Assembly (NCBI GenBank): GCA_951813015.1 | Contig: CATOTG010000002.1 | Location: 248,001 to 312,000 of the forward strand | DNA from: an uncultured Thermoanaerobaculia bacterium | GTDB taxonomy: Bacteria > Acidobacteriota > Thermoanaerobaculia > Multivoradales > Multivoraceae | Length of the DNA stretch: 64,000 bases | Direction: 5' to 3' | Shown: positions 1-9,523 of the stretch, piece by piece | How positions within the stretch are numbered: position 1 is the stretch's first letter | How the letters are laid out: every line of letters starts with the position of its first letter | Position numbers and translations under genes: made by a program | Notes under the pieces: generated by a model | Told to the model about the DNA's origin: nothing | The model's input: the letters and a program-made list of their open reading frames with translations, nothing else | Database searches by the model: none

Positions 1-678
1 GCCTGGACCCAGAACGCATCGGTGCCCGCCAGCGTGACCGTCTGGCTCTGGGGCGTCACCGTCTGTCCGACCTCGATCGCCTCCGAGAGGACGACGGCAT
101 TGAAGGGGCTTCGCACCACCGTGCGATCCAGGTCGAGCCGCGCCCGCGCGAGGTTGGCGCGAGCGGTCTGGACCGCCGACAACCGCGAGCGGAGCTGAGG
201 TTCCCGCAGCGCCAGCGACGCCTCCATCTGCTCCGGATCGAGTTCGTCCTGGAACAGCTCCCACTCCCGCTCCGCGACCCGGCCTCGCCCCTGCTCCAGT
301 TCCAACTGCGCCGCCGACTCGGATACGGCGGCCGTGGCCCGGGCGACCGCGAGCTTGAAGTCCGCGTCCTCGATCGCGAAGATCAGGTCGCCCTCGCGCA
401 GGATGGTCCCCGGAGAGAGTTCCGGCGCGACGACGGCGATGCGTCCCGCTCACCTGCGGCTGCACGACGACTCGTTGCGCGGGCGTCACCGTGCCCTGCG
501 CTTCGACATCGATGCGCCTGGGAAGGCGTTGTACGGCGGCCACTTCGACCAGAACGCCCGAGTCGTCAGGCGGCGTCTGCACCGCCTCCGGCCGCAGCCG
601 GACGATCTGCATCGCGACGGCCACGCCAACCACGAGAATCAGTGCCACGAGGCCTGCTCGAATCATGTTGCCCTTCAC
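1..678 (-). CDS. RND efflux periplasmic adaptor (membrane fusion protein), partial and frameshifted
   Basis: This is the N-terminal part of a HlyD/AcrA-type adaptor that links an inner-membrane RND pump to an outer-membrane channel; it runs off the left edge. A GTG at 678 is chosen because GGAGG lies about 6 bases upstream; an ATG follows at 666. The start reads as a signal anchor (MIRAGLVALILVVGVAVAM), then GTVTPAQRVVVQPQVSG, the usual first half of the lipoyl-like domain. Near 440-446 one extra base breaks the frame: the family sequence resumes in the next frame as IAVVAPELSPGTILREGDLI, followed by an alpha-helical hairpin rich in E, Q and R and then RTVVRSPFNAVVLSEAIEVG, the second half-motif. 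The TolC-like gene lies directly upstream, as expected for a tripartite pump operon. The RND pump itself would lie beyond the window edge. The family is clear; whether the frameshift is biological is not. Confidence 0.8.
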   Translation of the reverse strand, partial: MKGNMIRAGLVALILVVGVAVAMQIVRLRPEAVQTPPDDSGVLVEVAAVQRLPRRIDVEAQGTVTPAQRVVVQPQVSGTHRRRRAGTLSGDHPARGRPDLRDRGRGLQARGRPGHGRRIRVGGAVGTGAGARPGRGAGVGAVPGRTRSGADGGVAGAAGTSAPLAVVGGPDRSRQPRAGAARPGSHGGAKPLQCRRPLGGDRGRTDGDAPEPDGHAGGHRCVLGPG

Positions 679-2158
679 CGTGCTCCTCCCGGGCTGACCG
701 TCTGCGGAGCCGCCGCCAGTTGCACGGTCAGCCGGTTCAATCGAGGTCCCCGGCGCGAAACCGAGCGCGCGGCACAGTTGCAACCGGCTGGCAAGTTGCT
801 GGCGTCGCGCGTCGATCAGGGCCTGCTCGAGTCCCTGCTGCGACAACAGCGCGGTCAACACGTTCAGGTAGTCCGTGGCGCCCTCGCGATAGGACTCGCT
901 GGTCAGGAGCAGCACCCGCCGCGCTTCCCCGAGCCGCTCCTGGAGGTTCGCCACGAGCTCGCGCGTGCTCCGGCCCTCCGCAAGCGCCGTCTGCACCTCG
1001 CCGACGGCGCCCACCACCGACTGCGCGTACGCGTAGAGACTCTCCTCCGCCGCCGCGTATGCCTGGTCAATGCGAGCGCGCCGTCCGCCGGCGCCGTAGA
1101 GAGCCTGCGACGCGCTGCCGCCGATCTGCCGTACCAGGTCATCCAGGACGTCGACGACCTCCAGCGCACGCCCGGTCAAAAGAGCGTTCAGGGACAGCGA
1201 AGGCAACCACTCCTTGACCGCCGCTGCCGCCCGCCGGTCGGCTGCCTCGACCCGGCGGCGGGCCGCCAGCAGATCGGGCCGCCGTTCCAGCAACTCCGCC
1301 GGCAATCCGAGCCCGGGCCGGTCGGCGGCCTCGAGGAGCGACCCAAGTCCCGCCGAAACAGCCGGCGTCTGGCGCTCGCCGCCGCCCAAAAAGCGCCGCG
1401 AGCTGGAACTCCAGGGACTCCAGCCGGCCCCGAGCCAGTTCGATCTGCCCCTGCAGGCTCAGCAACTGCTCGCGCTGGCGGCCAATGTCCTGAGCCGGGC
1501 CCAGGCCTTGGCCGAACCGCAACTGCGTGAGTTCGAGGAACCGCTCCGACGTCCGCTGCTGGCTCTCGAGGAGAGCGATCAACTCCCGCTCCGCCACGAT
1601 CCCGAACCAGACCTCCGCCAGCACTGACGACAGGCTGATGGCCAGCGAACGCAAATCCTGAACGCTTGCCTCGGCATCGAGCAGGGCCGCGACTTCCCGA
1701 TTCCGCAACCGGCCCCAGAGATCGATCTCGAAGCTGGCCGCCAGGCTCGAGTCCCAGGCCGCTCCGGCAAGCAGGAACTGGTTCACGATCCCGGTGCTCG
1801 GGAACGTGAGTTCGTTGCCGGTGAGCGAAGCATCGAGACGCGGCATCAGGTAGGCGCCGCTCTCGCGAGCGCGGGCGTCGGCTGCCTCGACCCGGCTCCA
1901 GGCCGCCTGAAGGTCGAAGCTCTGACCGGCCAGCTGGTCCTGCAACTCCCGCAGGGTCTCGTCGCCCAGGGCGCCGCAGGCGCCGGGCGCCTCCGCAACG
2001 GCGGGAGGGTCGGTTACCGGGTCGGTTCCCAGGTCGAACCCGGCCGGCGGCTGCGCGACCTCCGGGATGCGCTCCAGCACGCTGGTGTGGGCACAGCCGA
2101 GAAGCGCCGCCGCGCAAGCGGCGGACAGCAGACGGAAGACGCCGGGTCGTCCGAGCAC
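679..2158 (-). CDS. TolC/NodT-type outer-membrane efflux lipoprotein, frameshifted
   Basis: This is the outer-membrane channel subunit of the RND pump. The GTG at 2158 begins a lipoprotein signal (LLSAACAAALLGCAH, with a lipobox cysteine). The body contains family hallmarks such as SFEIDLWGRLRN and long heptad-like helices (RSLAISLSSVLAEVWFGIVA). The first frame is convincing to about 1393. In the run of five A at 1388-1392 the frame slips by one base; the rest of the protein (PAELLERRPDLLAARRRVEA, then KEWLPSLSLNALLTG) continues in the other frame, which is the conserved RRPDL segment of NodT proteins. No stop codon is seen before the adaptor start: the restored frame runs straight into the adaptor, so the end given here is nominal. 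A missing stop could reflect a third indel or a true fusion. Confidence 0.75.
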
Positions 2159-2566
2159 AGGGTTCGAGATCGAGGGACCACATCGGACGACGAAGTCATG
2201 GAATCACCGGACAGTGGGACCGCAGCATTCCGGGGAGCATGCCGAGCCGCAGCCCACAATGTCTCGGACGGCGAGCGCTGGTGGTTTGTTTCCATCGACA
2301 CGCGTTTCCCTCAAAGCGGCCACTCTAGCTCTAGCCGATCCATGGCCAGAACTGCCCCTGAGCCCCTCAGGACCATCCCGAAGTCCAGTGCTTCACGCCC
2401 AGTGCCGGCAGGATACCCGCGTTCCCGGGGCCAGACATGTCGTGCCAGCACCGATCTTCCGACCCGGGTTCGGTTCCGCGCCTTGGACATCGGAGTGCCC
2501 AACCTGGAAACGGCCCTGCTCCGAGGCCATTCAGGTCACGGGGTCGGGCGTCGAAGTTCCAGCCGT
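2159..2566. other. Intergenic region, no gene recognised
   Basis: This 408-base spacer lies between the end of the hydantoinase-like gene and the start of the TolC-like gene, both on the minus strand. It should hold the promoter of the efflux operon. No convincing coding sequence, tRNA or strong inverted repeat is visible. Confidence 0.5.
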
Positions 2567-4871
2567 TCAGGGTCCCGGGCGGCTCAGAACCAGGGCGCGC
2601 GCGTCGTCGACGCCCAGCGCCCAGCCCGGCTCGACCACGGTGATGCTGTGGCGCTCCTGAACCAGACAGGGTCCGGCATGTTCGAAGCCGGCAGCAAGAC
2701 GGTCCCGGTGCAGCAGGTCGACCTGCCTCCAGCCGTCGAACCAGACACGGCAGGTGCGCGGCGCAGGCTCGGAGGATCGCTGCGACGGGCCGCGGATCAG
2801 GCGCGCCGCGGCCGGCGCGGTGGAGGCGAGCACGCGGATCGACTCCACCTCGACCGGATGATCCGGCGGCTCGTAGCCGTACACGGCCCGGTAGCGTTCC
2901 GCGAACAGGGCGGCCACGACGTCGGCCGAACGCGCCTCGGCCGACGAAGGGGGTTCCACCTCAAGCGCCGTCTCCTGTCCCAGCAGACGCAGCCGGACAA
3001 TCCGCCGGCGAACCTTGGCGCCCTCCAGGTTCGCTCCCCGTTCGCTGACCAGTCGGGCCAGCGCCTGCTGCTCGAGCTCTTCGACCAGCGGGCCGATCGC
3101 AGCGTCTTCCAGGGTCTCCAGGACCTGGCGGTGTGCGAATCGCTCCAGGACCGCGTGGCCCAGACCGACCGCGCTCAGCAGCGATGTGTCGAGCGGCACG
3201 ATCACCGTGCGCATGCCCAGCTCGGTCGCGATGGCGCAGGCGTGCTGACCACCGGCGCCGCCGAAACTGACCAGCGCATGGTCTGCCGGGTCGTAGCCGC
3301 GCGAGATGGAGATGCGGCGGATCGCGTCCGCCATGCGTTCGCTGGCGACCTGCAGGAAGCCTCCGAGCAGTCCCTCCTCCCCGCCTGGCAGACCGGCCAG
3401 CACCTCCGCCGACCGGCGTTCGGCGGCGGCCACGTCGATGGGCAGGCCGAAGGCCGCCGGGTCGATCCGACCAAGCAGCAGGTTGACGTCGGTGACGGTC
3501 AGCGGCCCGCCGGCGCCGTAGCAGGCCGGCCCGGGCCGGGCGCCCGCGCTTTCGGGCCCGACCTTGAGCTGGCCGTGATCGACGCGGCAGATCGAGCCTC
3601 CGCCAGCCGCCACCGTCTCGATCGCCAGTGCCGGCGCGACCACGGTCGCGTCGCCGACCCGAAACTCGAAGTTGTACTCGAAGTCGCCGTCGTAACGGGA
3701 CACGTCGGTGCTCGTGCCGCCCATGTCGAAGCCGATCACCCGTTCTGTGCCGCTCGCCCGGCCGGCCGCCGCGGCGCCCACCACGCCGCCGGCCGGGCCC
3801 GACAGGAGGCTGTCCTTCGGCCGGTAGCTCGAGAAGCTCGCCAGACCGCCGGCGCTGGTCATGACCCGCGGCGCGACGCGGCCGTCTTCCGCCGCCGGGC
3901 CGCCCGAGAGCACGGCGCCGGTGGTCTCGAGGGTAACCGCCGACCGCGCGTCCCAGGTAGGCGTCGACGACCGCCGTGTGCGCCCGCGGCACGATCTTGA
4001 TCAGGGGCGCCAGTTCCGCCGAACACGAGACGGTCTCGAAACCGGCCTCGCGCAGGATGCCGGCCGCACGCTGTTCGTGCACCGGATTCCGGTAGCTGTG
4101 CATCAGAGCCACCGCGGCGGCCCGAAAGCCCTCGACGGCGAGCGCCCGCGCAGCCTTCATCAGTCCCGCCTCGTCGAGAGGCAACAACTCGCGACCTTCC
4201 GCGTCGAGGCGGCCGCCGACCTCGACCGACCGTTCGTACAGGGGCGCGGGCCGCTCGATGTTGAGCGCGAAGATGTCCGGCCGCGCCTGGTCTCCGATCA
4301 GCAGCAGATCGGCGAAGCCCTCGGTGACGAACAGCACTGTCCGCGAACCGGCCCTCTCGAGCAGCGCATTCGTTCCCCGGGTCGTGGCAAGCCGGAGATC
4401 ACAGGGCGGCAGCGGCTCGCCCAGCGCCCGGCCGGTGGCGATGCGGGCGGCGAGGATGGGGGCGTTCTCGGGCGACACGAGCTCCACGACCTGGTCCCGC
4501 TCGAAGACCCGGTGATCATCCGCTGCGTCGGCGCCGGGGCGCCGGTCCGGGCGACCCCGGTCTGCAGCAGCGCCGCCGTTCCGGCTGCCTCGACCCGAAG
4601 CGCACCGGCAGGAACCATCCGCCGACCACTCCAGCACGCGCGCCGGAGCACCGCCGGCGAGCGGCGCCAGGTCGTAGCCCTCGAAGAAGCGGTCGGGAAG
4701 ATCGAACGGTGTCGCCAGGCGCAGGTCCTCCGCAACCTCCGAGACGACCGTCGCCCGGACCGCTCCGGAGCTCAGGACCTTGATGCACTGGACCGCGCCG
4801 AGCGGATCGATCGCCACGCAGTCGGTGAACGTACCGCCGGTGTCGATCCAGAGCTGCCAGAGGGGCGGCAC
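2567..4871 (-). CDS. Hydantoinase/oxoprolinase family protein (HyuA-like), frameshifted
   Basis: This is an ASKHA-fold ATP-dependent enzyme of the hydantoinase A/5-oxoprolinase family, which opens cyclic amides such as hydantoins or 5-oxoproline. The GTG at 4871 starts LWQLWIDTGGTFTDCVA, the N-terminal phosphate-binding motif. LRLATTRGTNALLERAGSRT and LLSGPAGGVVGAA follow, and then FDMGGTSTDVSRYDG, the second phosphate motif. CYGAGGPLTVTDVNLLLGR and VSFGGAGGQHACAIA are also typical. The span is 2305 bases, which is not a multiple of three. One break lies near 3920-3945 (AYLGRAVGGY in one frame, TLETTGAVLSGGP in the next). The stretch 4535-4640 also reads poorly and may hold two compensating indels. 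The enzyme usually works with a HyuB subunit, which is not present here. The exact substrate cannot be assigned. Confidence 0.8.
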
Positions 4872-4903
4872 GCCAGAATCCGTATGCGAAAGGCTCGCGG
4901 CGC

Positions 4904-6139
4904 TCAGGCGCCCGCCAGCAGTCGGGCCAGCCGATCGATCCGCTGGTCGCCGTCGGGTTGCAGCCGCTGCGCGCGGCGAAGGAGCTTTTCGGCCGCCCGC
5001 CGCTCGCCGCGGCGGAGCAGCACTTCGCCCAGTGCGGCAGCCGGCGTCGCCTCGTCGGGACCCAGCCGCCGCGCCCGGCTGTAGAAGCGCTCCGCCTCGT
5101 CAAGGCGGCCGTAGCGCAGGCTCAGATCGCCCAGGGCGATGTAGGTGAACGGGTTGCGGTTGCGAGTCGTTGCCGCCAGACGGAGCAGATCCTCGGACTC
5201 GTCCGTCCGCCCGTTGATCCGCAGCAGCACGGCCAGGTTGGCGAGCGCCGAACTGCCGCGCGGGTCGATCTCGAGCGCCCGCCGGTAGCTCGCCTCGGCC
5301 GCCTCGGCGCGTCCGTTCCGCCGCTGCGCGACGCCCAGGTTGACCCAGGCGGAGGTGAGTTCGGGATCGATCCGAACCGCGTCCTCCAGCCAGGCCACCG
5401 CCTCGTCGAGGCGCCCCGCGCGCAGCGCCTCGGCGCCGCGGTTCGAGTAGAAGAGCGCCGTGGCCGTCAGGTCGCTGATCGGATTGACGCGCCAACCATC
5501 GTCTTCCTGACGCTGCCCGAAGTCGATCACCCGCATCGTGTGCCGCGGCCCGAAGCCCACCGCGACATGGTCGGACACGACGATCAGGTCCCCCGAGCGT
5601 TCGAAGCTCTCCACGTGGGCCACCTCGACGAAGTACGCCGGCAGGTCCAGCTCCCGCGCCATGCCGACGAACATCTGGGTGAAGGCGAGGCAGTTCGCCG
5701 TCCGGTTCTTGAACACCTCTACCGCTGAGCCCGTGTGTCCCGTTTCGTACTCCACTCCAAGCAGCGACGTGTCCATCACGACCTCGACCAGACGGTCGAG
5801 CCGCTCCTCGCGCAGCGTCTCGCCGGCCGACTCGCGAACCCACGCCGCCATCGCCTCGCTCAGCGCGAACGGAACGACGACGCGGCTGACTCCACGCCGC
5901 TCCAGTTCGCCCTGCAACGCACGCTCGCCGGTCTCCCGCGCGCCGGTCGAAGCGCATCCCAGAGCCAGCACGGCGAGCACAAGGCCAGCGGCCCATCCCG
6001 AAGCCCATCCGGCCGGCGCAACTGCGGCATGGTCCGATTCCTGGCCGGCAGCAGCCGCCCCGGCTGGACGATTCAGCCGGCGCCGCCCGACGCGCGGCCC
6101 GATGTCCCCCGTCGTCACAGCGGTCACATCCTCCATCGG
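4904..6139 (-). CDS. Transglutaminase-like and tetratricopeptide-repeat lipoprotein
   Basis: The protein of about 411 residues starts at the ATG at 6139 (MEDVTAV), preceded by a weak GAGAGG. An export signal ends in LAVLALGCAST, so a lipoprotein is likely. The middle has a transglutaminase-like core: GSAVEVFKNRTANCLAFTQM contains the catalytic-type cysteine and is followed by LPAYFVEVAHVESF, and DHVAVGF with a histidine. The C-terminal half has four or more TPR units (AVAWLEDAVRIDPELTSAWV, ASYRRALEIDPRGSSALANL, AERFYSRARRLGPDEATPAA). Such proteins are usually envelope-associated and of unknown substrate; a peptidase or scaffold role is possible. It ends 33 bases before the hydantoinase-like gene and probably shares its transcript. 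An in-frame start up to 6307 is open but looks non-coding. Confidence 0.75.
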   Translation of the reverse strand, partial: PMEDVTAVTTGDIGPRVGRRRLNRPAGAAAAGQESDHAAVAPAGWASGWAAGLVLAVLALGCASTGARETGERALQGELERRGVSRVVVPFALSEAMAAWVRESAGETLREERLDRLVEVVMDTSLLGVEYETGHTGSAVEVFKNRTANCLAFTQMFVGMARELDLPAYFVEVAHVESFERSGDLIVVSDHVAVGFGPRHTMRVIDFGQRQEDDGWRVNPISDLTATALFYSNRGAEALRAGRLDEAVAWLEDAVRIDPELTSAWVNLGVAQRRNGRAEAAEASYRRALEIDPRGSSALANLAVLLRINGRTDESEDLLRLAATTRNRNPFTYIALGDLSLRYGRLDEAERFYSRARRLGPDEATPAAALGEVLLRRGERRAAEKLLRRAQRLQPDGDQRIDRLARLLAGA

Positions 6140-6188
6140 CCTCTCACCATGCCCCGCGCCTCCGCCGCAGGCTCGCGCGGCTTCGTCG

Positions 6189-7058
6189 CTAGGTGGTTCC
6201 CCGTGCCCTCGGCGCCCGCGGTCGGCCGCGACCTTCCGCGGCTGCCAGCAGACGTTCCAGTTCGGCGATCCGGGCTTCTGCCGCCACTCGCGCTGCGCGT
6301 TCTTCATCGGCCCGGTTCTCCACCAGCAGCCGGGCTTCTGCCGCTGTCGGCAAGAAGCTCCCCGATTCCACGTCGAGGAAGCGCACTCCCTCGCAGTCAG
6401 GCCTGAGCGTCACGCCCAGGCCCAGGACTTCGCTCGTGTAGCCGACCGTGACTGCCCCGGATGGGCGTTCCGCCCGGGACCAGGCAGTGATCGGCTCATA
6501 ACGTGCGGTTCCGCGGCCATCCGGCCCGCCGGCATGCAATCGGAAACCCTGAAGCGCCGGGTCGACCGGCCTGTCGCGGACGCGTCCCTCGTCGTCGGCC
6601 CCCTCGAACACGAAGTACTCCCGCACTCCCATGCGCTCGTAGATCGCCTTCTTGTCCACCAGGTCGCGCCGCCGCGTGGACGGAGACAGGACCTCGAGCG
6701 CGAAGCACGGGGGCGGCCCCTCCACCCAGATCCGGTAGTTGATCCGTAGCCGTTTCGACACGCCGAAGACCACAAACACGTCGGGCGCCAGAACCTTGTC
6801 GAGATCGCCTTCGTCGTAGTAGACGTTCTGGTCGCCGCCAACGTAGGCCTCACGGTCCTCCAGCCAGATCTCGAGCGCGTCTTCGATCTCCCGGCAACGC
6901 AGTCGGTGGATCTTGGAGTGGGGCACGGTCTCGAAGTCCTTCGGCGACCACTCGAACGTCCCTCCGGCCCCGCGACCGGGGCTCGACCCCCGCGCGGGCG
7001 GCGACTCGACCGCCGCGACCGGCCCAGCGGCAGCTTTCAACGTCACCGGTTCATCCAT
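6189..7058 (-). CDS. Uma2-family PD-(D/E)XK endonuclease-like protein
   Basis: A 289-residue protein of the Uma2/DUF820 family, which adopts a restriction-endonuclease-like fold. The nuclease core is visible as LAPDVFVVFGV, with the acidic residue after the beta strand, and CFALEVLSPSTRRRDLVDKK, with the E and the downstream lysine, followed by YERMGVREYFVFEG. The C-terminal 60 residues form an Arg/Ala/Glu-rich helix (ARVAAEARIAELERLLAAAE), a common coiled-coil tail in this family. The N-terminal 35 residues are low-complexity. Uma2 genes are abundant in cyanobacteria and other environmental genomes and are often mobile; the substrate is unknown. It stands alone with about 160 bases on its right side. 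Confidence 0.85.
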   Translation of the reverse strand: MDEPVTLKAAAGPVAAVESPPARGSSPGRGAGGTFEWSPKDFETVPHSKIHRLRCREIEDALEIWLEDREAYVGGDQNVYYDEGDLDKVLAPDVFVVFGVSKRLRINYRIWVEGPPPCFALEVLSPSTRRRDLVDKKAIYERMGVREYFVFEGADDEGRVRDRPVDPALQGFRLHAGGPDGRGTARYEPITAWSRAERPSGAVTVGYTSEVLGLGVTLRPDCEGVRFLDVESGSFLPTAAEARLLVENRADEERAARVAAEARIAELERLLAAAEGRGRPRAPRARGTT

Positions 7059-7217
7059 GGTCCCACTCCGCCTTGGCCGTGACCCTATCCGACGGCGGAT
7101 GCCGGTTCAAAGCGGAAGCGCTGTCCAACGCAGGACTGTTCCAGAGTCCAAAAGTCCGTGCCGGCCTGCCGCGCCGCCTCCCCTCAGCCACTGTCCAGGA
7201 CCCCCGTGACCAGCGTT

Positions 7218-7793
7218 TCAGGAGTCTGCGGGCCGCGCCCTGAGCGCGCGCCGCCGCAACAGCCGGGCGCTGACGACGGCCACCAGGAGCAGGACGGCGA
7301 CCAGGGCGAACACGGGCATCGCGATCGCCAGCAGCGACAGGCCGGCGGCCGATCCCGCCTCTGCGGTGGACACGACGGGATTGCCGATGCCCGCCGTCAT
7401 CATCGTCGAGGCCCCGCGCAGCAGCGTCGTCCCCGACTGGACCACCGCCGCCGCCGTGCCGCCCGCCACCGCGGCCAGAGCCCAGCCCACCAGCGGCGTC
7501 GCGGTCTCGATGTTCGCGGCCGCCACGACGATGCCCGCGGTCACGGCCGCCGGCATCGCGGCCACGTCGAGGACATTGTCGATCCAGGGGATGTAGTAGG
7601 CGCCGATCTCACAGATCGTCGCGATGCCGAGAGCGAGCAGGGCCGGAGTCCCCGCCATCCACGCGAAGCCCTCGGCGAGATCGAGTGCGCCGGCCCTAGC
7701 CGCGACGCCCATCACCAGGACGGGCAGGAAGACCCGGAATCCACAGGCCGCCGCCAGGCCGACTCCCAGACCCACACTGAGCAGAACCTCCAT
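7218..7793 (-). CDS. DUF4126 family integral membrane protein
   Basis: A 191-residue hydrophobic protein. The ATG at 7793 is preceded by AGGAGG 7 bases upstream. Four to five membrane segments are visible, with the family signatures GLGVGLAAACGFRVFLPVLV near the N-terminus and YYIPWIDNVLDVAAMPAAV in the middle, and an Ala/Gly-rich pore-like stretch (GGTAAAVVQSGTTLLRGAS). The C-terminus is basic (RLLRRRALRARP), suggesting a cytoplasmic tail. The function of the family is unknown. It lies 20 bases downstream of murJ on the same strand and is probably co-transcribed with it. Confidence 0.8.
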   Translation of the reverse strand: MEVLLSVGLGVGLAAACGFRVFLPVLVMGVAARAGALDLAEGFAWMAGTPALLALGIATICEIGAYYIPWIDNVLDVAAMPAAVTAGIVVAAANIETATPLVGWALAAVAGGTAAAVVQSGTTLLRGASTMMTAGIGNPVVSTAEAGSAAGLSLLAIAMPVFALVAVLLLVAVVSARLLRRRALRARPADS

Positions 7794-7813
7794 GCTTGAC
7801 CTCCTGCCCCAGA

Positions 7814-9523
7814 CTACGTCGGCCGGCGACGCCGGGTTTCGAGCCAGCGCCGAAGGGCGTGCGCCTCGGGCACCTCGATCCGGTCGGCCGCAACCAGGTA
7901 GGTCACGGCGAAGCCGATCACGGGCGCCGTGCCGGCAAACCAGAGCGGACCCGGAACCAGGGTCTGAGTCGCGGCCCAGGGCGCCAGACAGAGGAGCGCG
8001 AGCGGCAGATGGCGGCGCCACGCCCGCCACGGCGCCCCTGCCGGCGCCCCGCGCCGACGCAGCTGCCGCAACAGCAGCACCAGTTCGAGCCAACTGCCGA
8101 CCGCCGAGGCCAGCGCCAGACCGACCGCGCCAAGCCGCAGCGTCTGGCCGGACTCCACCGGGACCGGCCCGAACCAGCCGACCAGCGCGACGTCCGCCAC
8201 CGGGATGCGGTCCAGCCAGATCATCAGGACCGCGCCGACTCCCGCCGCCGCGATCAGCCGCATCGCGGCAATCCAGGCCGGGCTCCGCGTGTCGCCGAGC
8301 GAGAAGAACACGCTCTGCAGCAGACGCGAGGCGCTCGAAGCGAGCAGACCCAGGGAATAGGCGGCAAGCACGAGGAACACCAGCCAGTTGTCGGCGATCC
8401 CGAACTCGCCGCGGCGATAGACGGCGCCGACAACTCCCATGCCCAACGCGAGATAGCCCACCAGGGTCGGCGCCATGAGGAACGACATCGCCGCCAGTGA
8501 GCGCCGGGCGCGCAACGCGGCCGCTCCCGACCTTTCCTCGCCATCGCCCCGGAGCCGCGCCAGTTCGGGCAACTCCGCCGCCGCCACCGAGACGCCGAAG
8601 AGGCTGATCGGAAGCAGGTACAGGCGCTGCCCGAACATGAGCGCCCCCATCGCACCCTCGACCAGGAGGGAGGCCAGCAGAACATCGACGTAGGCGCCCA
8701 ACTGGCCCACGCCGCGGCCCGCGACAGCCGGTCCGAGTTTGGCCAGGGTCTTCCGCACACCGGGCGCCCTCAGATTGAACGAAGGGCGCAGGCCGCCGGA
8801 AACGCGCAACACCGACGGCAGCTGCACCGCGAACTGCAACAGACCGCCGAGCAGGCCGCCCCAGCAGACGGCGAGCACGAGCGACTCGATCCTCTCTGCC
8901 TCGCCATCGAAGGTCCGCGACGCGACGAACCAGACGACGCCGATCACCCCCGCATTCCAGAAGCACGGCGCGAGGTACGGGAGCAGGAAGCGGCGGTGGC
9001 TGTTCAGGATTCCCAGGCACCAGGCCGACAGCGTGATCGCCGCCACCATCGGGAAACAGATGCGAACCGCCGTCGTGGTCAGGGCGAGGCGGTCGACCAT
9101 GGCCGTCCCCGCCGCCACCGCCTCGGCATCGCCCGCGAAGCCGGGGACCAGGAGCCGCACCAGCCAGGGCGCCAGGATGACGCCGAGCAGGCTGAGCACT
9201 CCCACCGCGGCAAACAGCAGGCCGAACATCGCCCCGGCCAGAGCGCCGGCCTCCCGCCGCCGGCCCTCGCCGACCAGCCGGCTGTATGCCGGGATGAAGG
9301 AGGCCGACAGCGCCTGGTCCCCGAGCAGGTTCTGCAGCACATTGGGCGCCCGGAAAGCCGCCGACACGACGTCCGTCAGCGCACCGACCCCGGCCAGGCT
9401 CGCGACCACGGCCTCCCGGACCACGCCGAGAACCCGGCTCGCGAGCATGCCGGCCGCAACCCGCGGCGCGCCGCCTGAAGGGCCCGGCCCGCTACGCCCG
9501 CCGGCGGACGCGGGTGGGGTCAA
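7814..9523 (-). CDS. murJ: Lipid II flippase MurJ (MOP superfamily)
   Basis: A 569-residue protein with about 14 membrane segments that moves lipid II across the inner membrane for peptidoglycan synthesis. The N-terminal signature is clear: GMLASRVLGVVREAVVASL followed by AFRAPNVLQNLLGDQALSAS and FIPAYSRL, with the arginines of the central cavity. The chosen TTG start at 9523 overlaps the stop of the upstream gene (TTGA); the next in-frame ATG at 9448 would remove residues that precede the first helix. The frame is intact over its whole length. The C-terminus ends in an Arg-rich tail (WLETRRRRPT). Coupling to the PilZ/AMIN gene upstream suggests a cell-envelope operon. Confidence 0.92.
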   Translation of the reverse strand: MTPPASAGGRSGPGPSGGAPRVAAGMLASRVLGVVREAVVASLAGVGALTDVVSAAFRAPNVLQNLLGDQALSASFIPAYSRLVGEGRRREAGALAGAMFGLLFAAVGVLSLLGVILAPWLVRLLVPGFAGDAEAVAAGTAMVDRLALTTTAVRICFPMVAAITLSAWCLGILNSHRRFLLPYLAPCFWNAGVIGVVWFVASRTFDGEAERIESLVLAVCWGGLLGGLLQFAVQLPSVLRVSGGLRPSFNLRAPGVRKTLAKLGPAVAGRGVGQLGAYVDVLLASLLVEGAMGALMFGQRLYLLPISLFGVSVAAAELPELARLRGDGEERSGAAALRARRSLAAMSFLMAPTLVGYLALGMGVVGAVYRRGEFGIADNWLVFLVLAAYSLGLLASSASRLLQSVFFSLGDTRSPAWIAAMRLIAAAGVGAVLMIWLDRIPVADVALVGWFGPVPVESGQTLRLGAVGLALASAVGSWLELVLLLRQLRRRGAPAGAPWRAWRRHLPLALLCLAPWAATQTLVPGPLWFAGTAPVIGFAVTYLVAADRIEVPEAHALRRWLETRRRRPT

